Of a DNA stretch of 64,000 nt, positions 9,420-21,000 are shown in pieces. How positions within the stretch are numbered: the stretch's first letter is position 1; each line of letters begins with the position of its first letter. Position numbers and translations under genes: made by a program. Origin of the DNA: Diaporthe sp. PMI_573 (Eukaryota; Ascomycota; Sordariomycetes; Diaporthales; Diaporthaceae); assembly GCA_021399435.1 (NCBI GenBank), contig JAJTUP010000104.1, positions 1 to 64,000 of the forward strand. Reading direction: 5' to 3'. Under the pieces are notes generated by a model. It saw nothing but the letters and a program-made list of their open reading frames with translations, made no database searches and was not told the DNA's origin.

Positions 9420-10776
9420 ACATAAAGCGAGACCTCTGGAGGGAAGTTGACAGTGGGCTTTATGTATTGTAATTTTGGCGCTGAAGTAAGATCCTGGACC
9501 AGGCTCACAAAGGTTGTTGGGCGTACTTTTTTGTACTTACTCCCGTACTTTTGTTTAATTTCATTTTAGGATGTGAAGAGATGCGTGATGCAATAATAGT
9601 TTTGCGTATTGGGCTCCTACGCACTGACTAAGCTCCAATTACATTGCACCCATATGAATAAGGCTGTGTACAATGACCTATTCGAGTTCACCAATTACTT
9701 GTGATATATAAGTAGTGCGAGATCGCTGTATATCGTTAAATATAAGGTTAAGTATATACCGCATAGACTGCAGTGTAGTGACACGGATTATCGAGCAGTG
9801 GTATTAGGCCACAGCTACCCTTAGGCTAAGTTTACAACTGGCTAACAAGCCCCTATACCAAGTCAAGGTACATGTCCAATGTGGAGCAAAGACTAGCACA
9901 GTTCTGTATGTACTTTATTTGGTTCTCAGTTCAGGCTTGAATCTAAAAGTCACCTTCACATGACCAGATCGAAATGCAAGTCATACAATAGGCGGCTGGG
10001 CGGAGTCCACATGCGGGGTACAAATGGGAAGGTCCACTTTGTCACAAAAAGACCAGAAGTTCGAACATTAGTCCCGCCCCTTCTGCTCTTCCACCCTTAA
10101 CCTTTTCAATGCTTACAGGACTGTACATATGTAAACAGAAGCGCTCCTTACAAAGTCTTCAATGTCCTTGCACACTATGTACATACTGTACCTGAAGTAG
10201 TCCTAGGCAAGGACGTTAAGGAGAGACACGCGATACTTCATCAGCGCCAACTGAGCGTACTTTGGATACGCGACTAAATTCGAATGTTCAGGACAAGAAT
10301 ATGATACGAGGGGTTAACAATCGTGGTTATGTACTATATACATAACTGCTCTAAAGTCCTTATGAACATTGCTCAATGCAGATTATAGTATGTATTTTAC
10401 AGTACAGTGCAGGATACAGTAACGATGGATGAGAGCATTGTGACGAATGATGGCAAAAGGAAATTACAGCAGACGTAGGTACTTATACTGTACTGTACTG
10501 TACCGTTTATATTTATTGTACTGTATCAGCTGTCTATCCATTGGGACAATATTCTGGGGAACTTAAGACGCAGTCGAAGTACAAGAGTAAGTACGCAAGT
10601 GCGTGGTATGTTGCAAAATCCTGGATTCATTTCCCACTTTTTTCCTCCTCCAAAAGTCCAGAACAACGGCCCGAACTCATAGATACACTGCATACCTGTT
10701 CGCTATCAGCTCTTTAAATCCTACCTAAAGCAAAGGTATATTAGCCCCGTTCCCCTCCATGTGGAATCATGTTCTT
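9420..10776. other. Gene-poor AT-rich stretch with a TACTG microsatellite
   Basis: No open frame of note. A short run of TACTG units lies at about 10485-10503 (TACTGTACTGTACTGTACC), and related ACTGTAC motifs are scattered nearby. No tRNA-like A or B box was found by eye. Confidence 0.5.
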
Positions 10777-11205
10777 TTAATATGTGATCTTTAGATGTGA
10801 GCTCCTTGGTATTGTCTCGGGATGAAAAGAGGAAAGGAGGAAAGAGATAAGGCTACGGTTGAGGGCGCTGTAGCTACCATTGCCGACAATGGTATCGATG
10901 TAGGCCTGGTCAGCGTTGTTGTCGCGGCCGCAAAGCTGGTAAGGATTACACCCGTAGGTCACCGGCTTGGTCTCGTTGCGGTCCGACGTCTGGTTGTGAT
11001 ATTTCCACGCCTGCGCGTGCGGGTACAGATAAGGCGATCAGTACCCCACAGTAAAGTCAGGCATGGGGCCGGCGGGGGGTCCGTGGCAGATGTGCCGCCA
11101 GGCTTGACGACGAGACCTGCCGTAGAAAGAGTATTTTCGTGCACATCTAGTTTGTACGCACCATAATCTGGTTGTGAACCCTCTCCTCGCAGACTTTGGT
11201 GCATA
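10777..11205 (-). other. Possible remnant of a secreted-type protein
   Basis: On the minus strand a frame of about 95 codons reads SPYLYPHAQAWKYHNQTSDR and continues through VTYGCNPYQLCGRDNNAD to IVGNGSYSALN. The spaced cysteines and N-glycosylation-type NxT/NxS sites look like an extracellular fungal protein. It is preceded by a TGA, and no signal peptide or start is visible. The plus-strand frame at 10822-11166 overlaps it and looks like its shadow. Family not recognised. Confidence 0.25.
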
Positions 11206-11251
11206 AATATGTCTGAGTACCCAACAGAGTCCCGTATTTTGAAAGACTACG

Positions 11252-11944
11252 TCATGGCTGTTGGGTTAAATACAGGTACTTCTGTTCCGGAGGGATCCTT
11301 TCCCTGAGTCTTTCTTTGGAAGGGAGCACTTTTTTCCGCAATGCCTTGTTCACGTCTTCTAACCAGACCGCGAAGACCGACAATTCCGCCACAGCTTTCC
11401 CGTGCTTCTTCTTGATTCTCCTTGGGTGGGGGCTCTGCGTTGCTAAGTGGATTCGGTGCATCGAATCGTCAACTATGTTTGATACCTGCACCAATCATTC
11501 AAACTGTTCAAGGTTGTGCCCATGTAATGTCCACGAAGATCCTTGGATTGTTCATGTCTGTTCCATCCGCCTGCTTCGACAGGGGGACACGTGTGTGCAA
11601 CACCACGACAATGACGGCCCTGAAATCTTCATGGGCAAATGCCCGGCTTGTCCGAGGTTGCAATATGTAAAGATTTGAGTCCGAGTCCGACATGCCGAGT
11701 GAACTCGTTCCTCAGTGAAGTCAGGCTGTACCACCAAGCCAGGTCTTCTCGGACCTGGTCGACAACCCGGAGCCCCAGCAAGTGCTGGGGATAGTTGAAA
11801 GTCAATTAGAAGGTGTGAACCTTCTGCAGACAAGGCTTGCCCAACATGGGCTGTCTTTCCCGACATGGCACGTCGATGATGTTGTTGAAAGGTCATAGTC
11901 CTCAGGGAAGCCATTTGGGAAGTAAACTTTGACTGCCTCTGCAT
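11252..11944 (-). other. Possible degraded gene of unknown function
   Basis: Two consecutive minus-strand frames look protein-like. 11508-11693 begins MSDSDSNLYILQPRTSRAF, and 11252-11494 contains MVQVSNIVDDSMHRIHLATQ and a basic helix around WLEDVNKALRKKVLPSKERL. They are in different frames separated by 13 bases, so a frameshift or tiny gap lies between. The plus-strand frames here appear to be shadows. No domain recognised. Confidence 0.25.
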
Positions 11945-12200
11945 TGACCGCTGCTGTCAATCCCGCTCGATGTTTCACTTAATAATACGAGAGGTAATCA
12001 CCTGCACGACATAGCAGATTGCATCCGTCACAGCTAATATGAAACCTATAAAACTGCTTAAGGCGAGTCATAATAATGGCCCCCTGGTCAATTTGTTCAA
12101 TGTGTACTATATACCTCAAGTATGTAACTTGCTTTCAGATGGTAATTATCTAACCTGCACACCACTTGCCGCCGCTCGTGGGTTGCTCCCGGAGACGACA

Positions 12201-13688
12201 CTAATACAAGAACTCGGCAAACTGCGTGAACATGGTATCGGCCCTTAGGCGTGTAACCGCATCCGCATCGCACAGAAGCACCACCGGATGACCATCCCTC
12301 TGATCCCGGGGAAGAATCGACGTGAAACCTCGGTAACGGGTCAACGCCCTGATACAAGAGATGCAACCAAGGCCCCTCCCCCAGTCCAGGTCCATGGTAT
12401 CCAAGCCGGATACATCGGTGATGGCGAAATCGGGACCTGGGTTCGTGTCGAGCATGAGCACCAGATCCGTCACCGAGGGCAGCGTATCGACCAACCCGGC
12501 CAGGCTCCGCAGCTTCTTTTCGTCGTTTTCCGCCACGGCCTTCTTGATCATTTGCGCGACGGCCGCTAGCGATTCGGCTGTCGACGGCGTGCACAAGTCC
12601 CGAATTGAAGCCCGGGTCCGCGGGACAGGCTGGTTGGCGTTGCCGATGAACTCCGGGGCTAGAGGCGGGTTCACCCGCCGCCGAAAATCCATGCGCGTGC
12701 TGAACAGCGAGCTAGCGTCCGGCGGCTGGGAAACGTGAAGCTGACGGGCCAGGCTGACGTGCTTCCACAAGAGGGCCGAGATGGCCTCGGATTGGGTGAA
12801 CTGCTGGTTCGTCGACCCGGCGGCGGCGCCGCCGCTGTTGACGAGGCTTACGAGGGACCGGATGGCCGCCGAGCTGAAATGCCACATGGATGTCTTCGTG
12901 TTGGGGGGTACGGGGATCTTGCAGTCGAGCAGATGTGGGCGGGTCGGATCCGGGCGACGGTCAAATGGGTCCGCTTCGTAGTCCGGAAAGTCGGCAATGG
13001 TGGCACCGTCCGACTTCAAATTCAGCCTCCATCGATCCCGACTCCCATCCGTGGGAGGCTCGGGAATGTCGGCGTAGACGTGATTGGAGGCGAGATTGGT
13101 CTCCCTGGCCCACACCCGGGAGAAGTTGCCTATGCCTCGTCCATCCGCCACGGTATGGTGCCAGGTGATACCAAGCAGGAGCCCACCGTTGATAATATTG
13201 GCCCGGACGAGGAGCGCCGGGAGACCCTCATCCGGATGCTCGTCCTCGGGCTTTGCGTTGGGGACACAGTAGAACCTCGATGGGATAGTAGTCAATGGGA
13301 AGTTGGCCTTTTCGAGATCTTGGTACGTCTGATTCCGGAGCAAGTCAGGGCAGCTTTCGGATCCTTCTTCTGCACTGGATCGATGGTCGACTGCCTGAAA
13401 TAGCACCCCGGACTCCGGGCCGATGTCAAGTTCGAGTCGGTTGGTCTTGGACCCAGGTACAGCCTTGACATTGGCGGCAAAGTCGGGAACCTCGCATAGA
13501 GCCCTTGCTAGGCCCTCTTTGAGGTGCTCAATCGCCTGCCCGATATCTACTGTTTCTTTCGTCTCGAAGCCTGCCAAGACTTTGGAATAAAGTCGAATGG
13601 CATGCTGATCCAAGGTTGAAAGCGGGATTGTATCCTCGCAGAGAGGCTCAGCGAGGCCGACTACAGTCGATTCGCGAAGTTGACACAT
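12201..13688 (-). CDS. BAHD-type acyltransferase (transferase family, trichothecene 3-O-acetyltransferase-like), 495 aa
   Basis: Full-length single-exon member of the PF02458 transferase family, which moves acyl groups from CoA thioesters onto hydroxyl or amino groups of secondary metabolites. The catalytic HxxxD is seen as HHTVAD at residues 177-182 (His178, Asp182) and the structural DFGWG-like motif as DLDWG at about 433-437. The length of 495 aa is normal for the fungal branch. There is no signal peptide, so cytosolic action is expected. It lies divergent from the polyketide synthase at 15036 across a 1.35-kb intergenic region, which fits a tailoring enzyme that esterifies the polyketide. 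The frame is intact, unlike the PKS. The start at 13688 (MCQLREST) gives the expected N-terminal length. Confidence 0.85.
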   Translation of the reverse strand: MCQLRESTVVGLAEPLCEDTIPLSTLDQHAIRLYSKVLAGFETKETVDIGQAIEHLKEGLARALCEVPDFAANVKAVPGSKTNRLELDIGPESGVLFQAVDHRSSAEEGSESCPDLLRNQTYQDLEKANFPLTTIPSRFYCVPNAKPEDEHPDEGLPALLVRANIINGGLLLGITWHHTVADGRGIGNFSRVWARETNLASNHVYADIPEPPTDGSRDRWRLNLKSDGATIADFPDYEADPFDRRPDPTRPHLLDCKIPVPPNTKTSMWHFSSAAIRSLVSLVNSGGAAAGSTNQQFTQSEAISALLWKHVSLARQLHVSQPPDASSLFSTRMDFRRRVNPPLAPEFIGNANQPVPRTRASIRDLCTPSTAESLAAVAQMIKKAVAENDEKKLRSLAGLVDTLPSVTDLVLMLDTNPGPDFAITDVSGLDTMDLDWGRGLGCISCIRALTRYRGFTSILPRDQRDGHPVVLLCDADAVTRLRADTMFTQFAEFLY

Positions 13689-13998
13689 TTCAGCTGATTT
13701 CTTGTGGAAGAAAAACCCGGGTGAGCGAAGCTTGAAAGGTGGTGATTAATTGATAGATACTTTAACAGAGACGGCTGTGTAAATGGGCTACAAGGCAAGG
13801 AGACTTCAATCGCATATATCAACTGATTGTCTCGGAGATAAGTAATGATCGCCAACGATTTTCATTTAGGTCTACTTGGGAGGCTACCTAGTAGTAGTTC
13901 GAAGCTGAAGTCCACAGTAGCCGCATATTAGTGCGTACGCGCCGCTTTGACGCTAAGTAATGGCTTTTTTTTTCTTTCTTTTTTTTTCCCCCTATGTA

Positions 13999-14634
13999 GT
14001 ACGGAGGTCGATCACAAAAGTTAGGGCCGAATTGCCAAGACGCTAAGAGAATCTTGCCAGCTGGCTGCCTAGGATACTGCTACCACACACCGCCTGTTAA
14101 AAATTTCCCAAAACGTAAATAGGTAACGGCTGTGCTGTGGGATCAAAGCCACGTTCGATAGCCCGGTTCCAGATCTTGGTTATCTGTCTCCGACTAACGC
14201 CCGTAATAGCCTCAATCCTCGCAGTATCCAACCCAACAGCTGGCGACCTTAGGGCTAAAATCGTTGCCTTGGTAGCAGGATCCACGTGTTGACGGGCGCC
14301 CATCCTCTGGCCTGAAGGAGAAAGGAGAAAGGAGAAAACGCTCGAATTCGACGAATTCGACGATTATAACGATTTTAACGTTCGAATACAACGCTTTAGC
14401 GGTGTGACTCGAGGTGCGTGCTGCGTGTGAAATAGCTTTAAATTGCAACAAAAGCAAAAACTCGTGTGGTTGTTAGGGGAGATCCTGGCTATCCCTGGCT
14501 TCAGCTGATGACAACACTATACAAATCCTTTCCATATTTAGCCATCCTCTCCACACCTGACAGCCCTTGCCAACTGCACTCAAGCCTTAGCGTCTTGGCA
14601 ATTCGGCCCTAACTTTTGTGATCGACCTCCGTAC
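13999..14634 (-). mobile_element. 636-bp Tc1/mariner deletion derivative (MITE-like) with 49-bp terminal inverted repeats
   Basis: The left end reads GTACGGAGGTCGATCACAAA and continues to CGCTAAG at about 14047. The last 49 bases, to 14634, are its exact reverse complement. TA dinucleotides flank both ends (13997-13998 and 14635-14636), the target duplication of Tc1/mariner. The interior (14097-14303, minus) keeps only the N-terminal helix-turn-helix region of a transposase (IEAITGVSRRQITKIWNRAI) and a DPATKATILAL start, so the catalytic part has been deleted. Identical long ends suggest recent mobility driven by a relative elsewhere. It sits in the promoter region shared by the acyltransferase and PKS genes. 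Confidence 0.9.
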
Positions 14635-15035
14635 TATTTGCCCGAAAGAGATAGTACGCATCTGATTGGGCATTCGGATTATCGATCCTTGATATTATTC
14701 GGAACTATTGGAATACCTACCGCTCGGTTCAGCTACCTCGGGGCAGTCTACGCAGCTATCTTTCCATGTATCGCGACAACTAGACGTATTAGACAAACCC
14801 CTTAAACTTACTAAGATCCAGTTTGTTGTGGAATCAGCGGTGTGGGTTTAGTTAGAAGAATAACTTGAACAGCAAAGACTTCGAGTATATAGCTGTGACG
14901 ATGTGTCTTGCTTGTGTCTCCTTAACCTCGTACGACTTTCAATACAACCATTAATTGGTACTAGGCGAGCCCTGCCTTCTCGAAAGAAAGAAAAAAAAAA
15001 AAAACAGACGTACTGGCCTGTTGTGAAAGAAGAAA

Positions 15036-18000
15036 ATGACGAGCAACTTGGCAAGATCGAATGGTGATGGCACTACTACTAGCCATGTCCCAATCATCAA
15101 CACCGAGTCCAATGTGACAAGCTCAATTTCATCTTCATCGGGCATCTCTACGCCCGCGTCTTATGAAAGTGGCCAGAACATGGAACCAATTGCCATTGTT
15201 GGCATGAGTTGCAGATTGCCAGGGAGCGCCAATAACCCTGAAGACTTCTGGGAGATGCTGAAGAAAGGACGCACGGCATGGACGCCTGGTCCTGGAGCCA
15301 GATTCAACATGAAGGCATTCCAGGATCATCATGGAGAAACGGGTGAAACGGTGAGTGAAACTATTACCTAGGGGGAAAAATGCCATACCCCCTTCCCCTC
15401 TGCACACAGTAACTGTCGGCTAACGGGACTACAAGATGAATGTGAGAGGAGCACACTTTCTCAAGGGAGATATCAGCGCTTTTGACGCAGGGTTCTTCGG
15501 CTTGAACCAACTGGAAGTCAAGGTCAGTACTATACAGATAGGCTTTTCTGGGGGCAGAGGGAAGTTATGGACTAATAGCTACTAACTCATACTACTATGT
15601 ATGTAATGTCTGGTCTAGGCCATGGATCCGCAGCATCGACTTCTTTTGGAGATAGCCTTTGAGTCTTTTGAGAATGCCGGCATGAGCATGGAATCGCTCT
15701 GGGGATCCAACACGGGTGTGTACGTGGGTCAGTGGGTTTCGGACTACCACGAGATAGCGACACGCGACACCTAGCAATCTACCCAAGTATCTGGCGACGG
15801 GGACTGGGCCGGCTATTTCCTCCAACCGCATCTCGTACTTCTACAACCTACATGGACCAAGTTTCACGGTGGACACCGGATGTTCCTCCAGTCTCGTGGC
15901 TCTACACCAAGCCATTCACAGTCTGCGCAGCGGTGAGGCATCCCAATGCTTCGTCGGTGGCGTGAATCTCCTCCTCGATCCTCAGCGGTTCGTCTACCAG
16001 AGTAAACTGTCCCTGCTATCGAGCGAAGGCCGGTCCTTCGCGTTCGACTCGCGCGCCGCCGGCTACGGCCGAGGAGAAGGATGTACCGGTGTGGTGATCA
16101 AGCCTCTTTCGGCCGCCATCCGAGACGACGACAGCATCCGAGCCGTAATCCGCAACACTTCGGTGACCCAAGACGGCAGGACGCCAGGGATCGCGGTCCC
16201 CAGCGCGTCCGCCCAGGTGGATGCCATCGCCAGGGCATACAGACCCATACTGGGCGACCCGGAAGCCGATTATATCGAGGCGCACGGCACGGGCACGCAG
16301 GTTGGAGATCCCATCGAAGCTGGCGCAATTGCTCAGGCATTCGGGCCACGCAAGCTTTCAACTGAAGCCCTGCCGATTGGCTCTGTCAAGGCCAATATCG
16401 GACACACGGAAGCGGCTGCTGGTCTGGCGAGCTTGATCAAGAGTGTTCTCATGCTGGAACATGGCATGATCCCCCCGCAGGCCAACTTTATCACTCCGAA
16501 CCCGAAGTTACTACTTGACGAGTGGAAGATCCGGGTAAGCTGTTCAGGTCATCATGCGTACATAGAGGGAGGGCATTTTATCGTTGGCTAACTGGGTTTA
16601 CCTAGATCCCCACCAAACTCGAAACTCGTGATTTACGGAGGATATCTGTGAATAGGTTGGTGAACCTGAGCTCTCTCTCTCGCCAATGAAGTCATATGTG
16701 ACACTGACAGGTTTCCCACTGCAGCTTCGGATACGGAGGGACCAACGCTCATGTTGTCCTGGAAAAAGCTCCCGGGGTGCCGCCGCTGCTATCATCATCA
16801 ACCACCACCACGACGGAGGACGAAGAAACTCAGCGTGTTTTCTTCATCAGCGCTGCCAGCGAGAAGAGTTGCCAGGCGCTCTGCGGCAGGTTGATACGAT
16901 ATGTAGGAACCAGAAGGGAGTCGAGCAGCAGCAGCAGATCCAACGAACTGCTGTCTCGGCTTGCTTACACTCTGGGGAAGCTCAGTGTCCACTCGCATCG
17001 GCTGGCGATAGTTGCCCCCAATGTGGAGAAGTTGATCCAGCAGCTGAACGCGGCGGAACAATCCCCCATCGTGAAGTCGGAGCGAAGAAGCAAAACATCT
17101 GTCGGCTTCATCTTCACCGGCCAGGGAGCGCAATACGCCAACATGGGACGCGAACTCCTCCGGCATTCGACATTTCGCCGGTCCATGGAACAGGCTAGCC
17201 AGCAGGTTGCGCGCCTGGGCTGTCCGTGGGACCTGTTGGAGGAGCTGCGCCGAGGTGGCGACGAGTCTCGCATCAACGAGCCTACCATTTCCCAGCCTGC
17301 GTGTACGGCCATCCAGCTTGCGCTGGTCGACCTCTTGGCCGAGTATGGCATCTCGCCGTGCGCCGTGGTGGGCCACTCCAGCGGTGAGATTGCGGCTGCT
17401 TATGCCGTCGGGGCCCTTTCGTTCGACCACGCCATGGCCGTATCCTACTTCCGCGGCAAGGTCACGAGCGATCTCCTCGCGGAAAGGCCTCCCGGTGCAG
17501 CTGGCGGTGCCATGCTTGCCGTCGGCGCAAGCCCCGAGGCTATCCAAGAGTCCATCCAAAAGCTGGGGACCGAGCATGGTCGCATGGGGGTGGCGTGCTT
17601 CAACAGTCCGCGCAGCCTGACCGTCTCGGGAGATGCCGCTGCCATCGATGCTTTCAAAGCAGACCTTGACCAGGCCGGAACGTTCAACCGCAAGCTCAAA
17701 ACCAACGGCGCTGCGTATCACTCGCATCACATGGAAGCGGTTGCCGATCAATACATCAAGTGTCTGGCCGGTTTAGCCACAGATCCTGCCCAGGACAGAG
17801 CCAGATCTACCTGCCGCTTCTTCAGCAGCGTGAGCGGCAAGGAGCTGTCCGACCTATCCGAGCTTACCCGTCCCGATTACTGGGCAAAGAACCTGCTGAG
17901 TCCTGTTCTCTTCACACAAGCAGTGACACAGATGGATAGGCACGAGTACCAAGGTGGTCATGTTGATGTGGTCATGGAGTTGGGCCCTCACTCGCAACTG

Positions 18001-21000
18001 GGAGGACCAGTGAAGCAGATATTTCAAGATATGGGGGGCAAACAACGACCTCCGATCGAGTACATGAGTAGTCTGGTGAGGGGCAAAGACGGAGAGGTAT
18101 CGCTTCTCGAGTCCCTAGCCCAGCTGCACATTCGTGGGGGACTATCACTGCCGCTCCACCGGCTGGGCCACTACGACCCGGTCCGTACCCCGAAACAACT
18201 GGTCGATCTGCCCCTATACCCTTTCGACCACGAGAAGACCTTCTGGCACAACACGCGGGTGAACAAGAACTACGCCCACCGCAAGTACCCACCCCACGAG
18301 CTACTGGGGACTCTCTCCCCCGAGGCGAACAAGCTGGAGCCGCGGTGGCGACAATTCCTGAGCCTGAAGAGACTATCTTGGCTGAAAGGCCACGTCGTGC
18401 AGAGGCAGTTGATCTTCCCCGCGGCGGGTTATCTGACCATGGCTCTCCAGGCCCTGCACCAGCACCGGCGTGCGCAGGACCCGGCTGTGCGGATCGAGAG
18501 CATGCTCCTGCGGAACGTGAGCATCGTTAAAGCCCTCTTGCTGAACGAAGACGGGCCCGATGTCGAGATTGCCCTGTCTCTCCGCCCGCAGCCCAAATGC
18601 GCTAGCGCGTCATCTTCGCATTGGGATGAGTTCCGCATCTTCTCCGTTACGGGCGAGGACGAGAGGTGGACCGAGCATTGCCGGGGTCTGATCGGCGTCG
18701 GTAACGAACTCAACGGCGGCGGCCTCGGCGGGAAAGAATGGTGGACCGCGGAGGAAGAAGGAGAATTGGAGCTCCAGGAGGCCCGGTGCTCCCGCCAGGT
18801 CAAGTCGAGCCAATTCTATACCCTCAGCCAGCGGCTGGGTTTCCACTGGCAGCACCCCTTCGATAGCCTCTCCGGGTTGAGAACCGCAGCCGGGGCGTGC
18901 GTGGCCACTGCCACGGCGGCCCCCCCGGATACCGGCACTACCGGCACCGGTGGGGGGTTGGGCAACATCTGGCCGGTAGGACTCCTGGATTCGTGTATGT
19001 TCCAGGGTTTCTTCGCCTCGCTGGCTTTCGACGGCGGCGTCACGTCGCCCACGGTGCCCACCTTCATAACCGAGATGCGCGTGTCGACCAATAAGCCGAT
19101 GGCAGCGGGGAGGACCGTCCGGAGCACCTCGGTCGCTAGTACGGAGAATCCGTATGCGTATGACGTGGCGATCCGAGACGATAACGGCGGTGGTGAGCCT
19201 CTAATCGTGGCTCGAGGCATTAACATTATCAGACTTCCCGACGAAGCAGCCAACCTGGGTGGCGAATCTGGAAATGTTTGCTACAACGTGGACTGGGTCC
19301 CGTATGTGAGTGCTTGGAAAGTCGAGGGCCCGAGGAAGATCTGTGGGCGCACCTCGGAGCCCTCACACTGCATCGACCAGGTGGCGGAATACTGCCGTGC
19401 CCTGGGGAGACAGACGCCCCGGCTGAAAGCCCTCGGAATCGGAGCCGGCATGACGGCAGCTGCGCGGCCCATATTGCAGGCCGTCAATGGTGGCAGTGGG
19501 GACGGCAATCGCTATTTGGCAAGGTTTGATGTGTCTGGGCTGTCTCAAGAGGACTTCGAGTCCGTCAAGGAGGAGTGCGGGAACCCCCTTGCTGACGTCC
19601 TGGGATTTCGGGACTTGGAGGATTTCCAGCAGCAGCAGGGGCTTCAAGATGGTGCCAGCGACGACGACGGTGGGGAATATGATGTAGTCCTCGTGAGCGG
19701 CCAAGAAGTTGACTCAGTCCTCGCCGGTGCGAGACAGGTGCTGAAGCCGGGGGGAAAGCTCCTCCTGCTAGCCACGACACGCAGCCCGCCGCACTTTGAC
19801 CTAGAAAAGGCAGGATTTCAGGACCCGCAGCTGTGCTTCGAGGATTGTCCCGCGGCTGACGATGGAACAATGGGCGTCTTTATCGCCACTCGACCTTGGC
19901 TTGCTGCTAGTCCTACCTCTGAGGTGCTGCGCATTGATCTTGTCACCCATGATGCCTGCCGGCTCAATGACACTTCTACCATCGACAAAACCCTACCGGA
20001 AGCCCAAGTTTCGGCTCACTCCTTGTCCGGGCCGACGCCGGAATCAGCCAACATGGTCGTCCTTCTTCCCGAGGTGGCCAAGTATCTGTGTGCGAATCCC
20101 AGCCAGTCAAGCTGGCAGGCCTTCAAGAACTGGGTGCTCCGGGCACGCACCGTCCTATTCGTTGGAACCGGCTACAGCACGGAGGCTGACAGCTCCTCCT
20201 CGGCGATTTGGACGGGACTGGCTCGATGCCTTCGCCTGGAGCACCCTCACATCCGCTTCGTGACCATCCAATTTTCGCAGCAAGGTGGTGGGGACGTCTC
20301 GGAAAAGATCGCCCAGTGGCTCCCCGTCCTGCTTCAGCGTACCTCGGCTTTCGATCTCAACCGACCGGGCCACGAGACGGAGAATGAGTTCCTCGAGAGG
20401 GACAGCCAGCTCTACGTGTCTAGGCTGTTTCCTCATCGCGAGAACAGCGAATATATCCGAAGCATGCACCACCAGTCCCCTCCAGTACCAACCCCCTTTT
20501 TCGACGAGAACCGGACGACCATGGCTGCCGAGCTGGGCGTTACGGGACTGCTCGATTCGATTCGTTGGAAACCCACCACCACCGGGACACCCGTCGTCGT
20601 CGGGCCCGATGAGGTTCGGCTGGAGCTCCGCGCCGCCAGCATCAACTTCAAAGACGTCCTCATCGCCGCGGGTCAGCTCCCGGGCATCACCCAGATGCGC
20701 AACGACTGCAGCGGGATCGTCGTCGAGGTCGGCGCCAACATGCGGGGACGCTTCCAACTGGGAGACCGCGTCATGGCACTGTACTCGGACTCGTACACCA
20801 ACTACCCCGTGGTCCACGGTGACTGCTGCCACGTCGTTCCCGAGAACCTCAGCTTCGAGGAGGCCGCCAGCGTGCCCATCGTGTGGGCCACCGTCTACTA
20901 CTCCCTCGTCGACATGGGCCGCCTGGCCAAAGGCGACAAGATCCTCATCCACTCGGCCGCGGGAGCCGTCGGGCAGGCCGCCATCATGCTCGCCATGGAC

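Noticed and set aside
15351..15780. Possibility that an intron removes the TAG at 15772
   Set aside because: The codons on both sides ([11 protein letters not shown] and NLPKYLATGTG) match conserved KS sequence with no residues to spare, and no GT..AG pair removes only the stop while keeping phase.
16798..17751. 317-codon minus-strand frame opposite the PKS AT domain
   Set aside because: Antisense shadow of the AT coding sequence, no motif.
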